Below, piece after piece: positions 63,507 through 64,000 of a stretch of DNA of 64,000 bases. Origin of the DNA: Christiangramia bathymodioli (lineage in GTDB: Bacteria; Bacteroidota; Bacteroidia; Flavobacteriales; Flavobacteriaceae); assembly GCA_009735695.1 (NCBI GenBank), contig SRSL01000002.1, positions 453,330-517,329 of the forward strand, written 5' to 3'. Position 1 is the stretch's first letter. The number at the start of each line of letters is the position of its first letter. Made by a program: the position numbers and the translations under genes. The notes under the pieces were generated by a model. The model made no database searches and was not told the origin of the DNA. It saw nothing but the letters and a program-made list of their open reading frames with translations.

Positions 63507-64000
63507 AATTAAAAGATTTAAAAATTAATAATTGATTTACTTATTATATCCGGGGCGTTTTCCTGTTTTTGATTTTTTTTACTTCGCTTCCGGGTATGTT
63601 GTTTTGAAATGATTTCATGAGATTTTTATTTGATTTACTTCCTATAGAGCCGTGTGCTGTTACCTTTTTTGATGCTGATACATTTTCAAGAGTTAGAATT
63701 AGGGAAGACTTATAAAAAGGAGTATGCGACTGGCTTATGCAGTCTGGACTAACTTCTAAATATTGGTATTTTGCATTACAAAAAAGGTAGGGACAGCAAC
63801 GGCCAGGAAGGAAATGGAAATGCTGAAATTAAAAAACAACCGGAAGCGAAGTAAATGAATAAATGGAATTCCTATTAAGCGGGCGTCCTTTGTTACTTAG
63901 TTTATAGAATAAGGCTATAAGATTAGCACAACTTATTATTTATCGAATGCATCAAGAGAAAAAATGAAAAGGATGCTCAAGATATTCTTAAGAAAGCTCT
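63507..64000. other. Non-coding right edge with large inverted repeat
   Basis: No full gene. TTTACTTCGCTTCCGG at 63578-63593 recurs inverted at 63840-63855, and an inner GCCGT..GCTGT..ACCTTTTTTG block is also repeated inverted (about 63650-63676 and 63777-63812), so about 280 bases form an imperfect hairpin. A short frame opens at ATG 63964 (MKRMLKIFLRKL) and runs off the window end; it may be the start of the next gene. Confidence 0.5.
63578..63855. repeat. Imperfect long inverted repeat
   Basis: 16-bp perfect outer arms (63578-63593 / 63840-63855) and matching inner arms near 63650-63676 / 63777-63812. Could be a recombination, replication or mini-element end structure. Confidence 0.6.

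Overview
The window looks like the chromosome of a marine-type flavobacterium (Bacteroidota, Flavobacteriaceae, Gramella/Christiangramia-like by inference). The signs are Bacteroidetes -33/-7 promoters (TTTG / TAnnTTTG), a SusC/SusD pair, an RteC regulator, DUF6520 and DUF4290 proteins, a MurA with Asp in place of the catalytic Cys, and a CTnDOT-type Tra set. No tools were used; all family names come from reading the translated sequence.

Positions 1-15585 are ordinary core chromosome: a partial BatA-type protein, a dihydroorotase-like protein that has lost metal ligands, an esterase, an MBL hydrolase, a conserved 487-residue protein, murA, DUF4290, DUF493, a P-loop kinase-like protein, recQ, fmt, an HU protein, YqgE, a class IV aminotransferase, a START-like protein and a tRNA-Met(CAT). 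Several clear promoters and intrinsic terminators are visible.

From just after tRNA-Met to the right edge (about 15.6-64 kb) the content is accessory and reads as one integrative conjugative element, probably inserted at the tRNA 3' side. No integrase lies in the window, so the right end is probably outside. Its cargo comes first. A six-gene minus-strand operon holds hsdM-hsdS-SIR2-HerA-AlbA/Schlafen-hsdR, a type I restriction system with a SIR2-HerA defence pair and an AlbA-type regulator nested inside. Next is a three-gene CBASS operon (Cap15-type membrane effector, CD-NTase, E2-only ligase) with a nearby Xre regulator. A 0.6-kb stretch of dense hairpins follows, including one nested stem-loop of 108 bases, and leads into SusC-SusD-M16 peptidase. 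Then come a DUF6520 small secreted protein, an AraC regulator with a STAS-like partner, and an alpha-oxoamine synthase fused to a GNAT-like domain.

From 42.4 kb the mobile-element backbone appears: rteC, an excisionase-like HTH gene, a replication-initiator-like gene, a DnaC-like ATPase, a Gabija defence pair (GajA/GajB), a decayed amidase pseudogene, the tra operon (traE F G I J K M N), an AbiE toxin-antitoxin pair on the opposite strand, then mobC, mobB, a BfmA/BtgA-type protein, a candidate oriT region, radC and ssb. The window ends in an untranslated stretch with a large imperfect inverted repeat.

Together, the element carries its own transfer machinery plus at least five defence modules (type I RM, SIR2-HerA, CBASS, Gabija, AbiE) and an outer-membrane import/peptidase module. 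The parts least explained by known families are the structured RNA-like region before SusC, the nesting of SIR2-HerA-AlbA inside the hsd operon, and the synthase-GNAT fusion.
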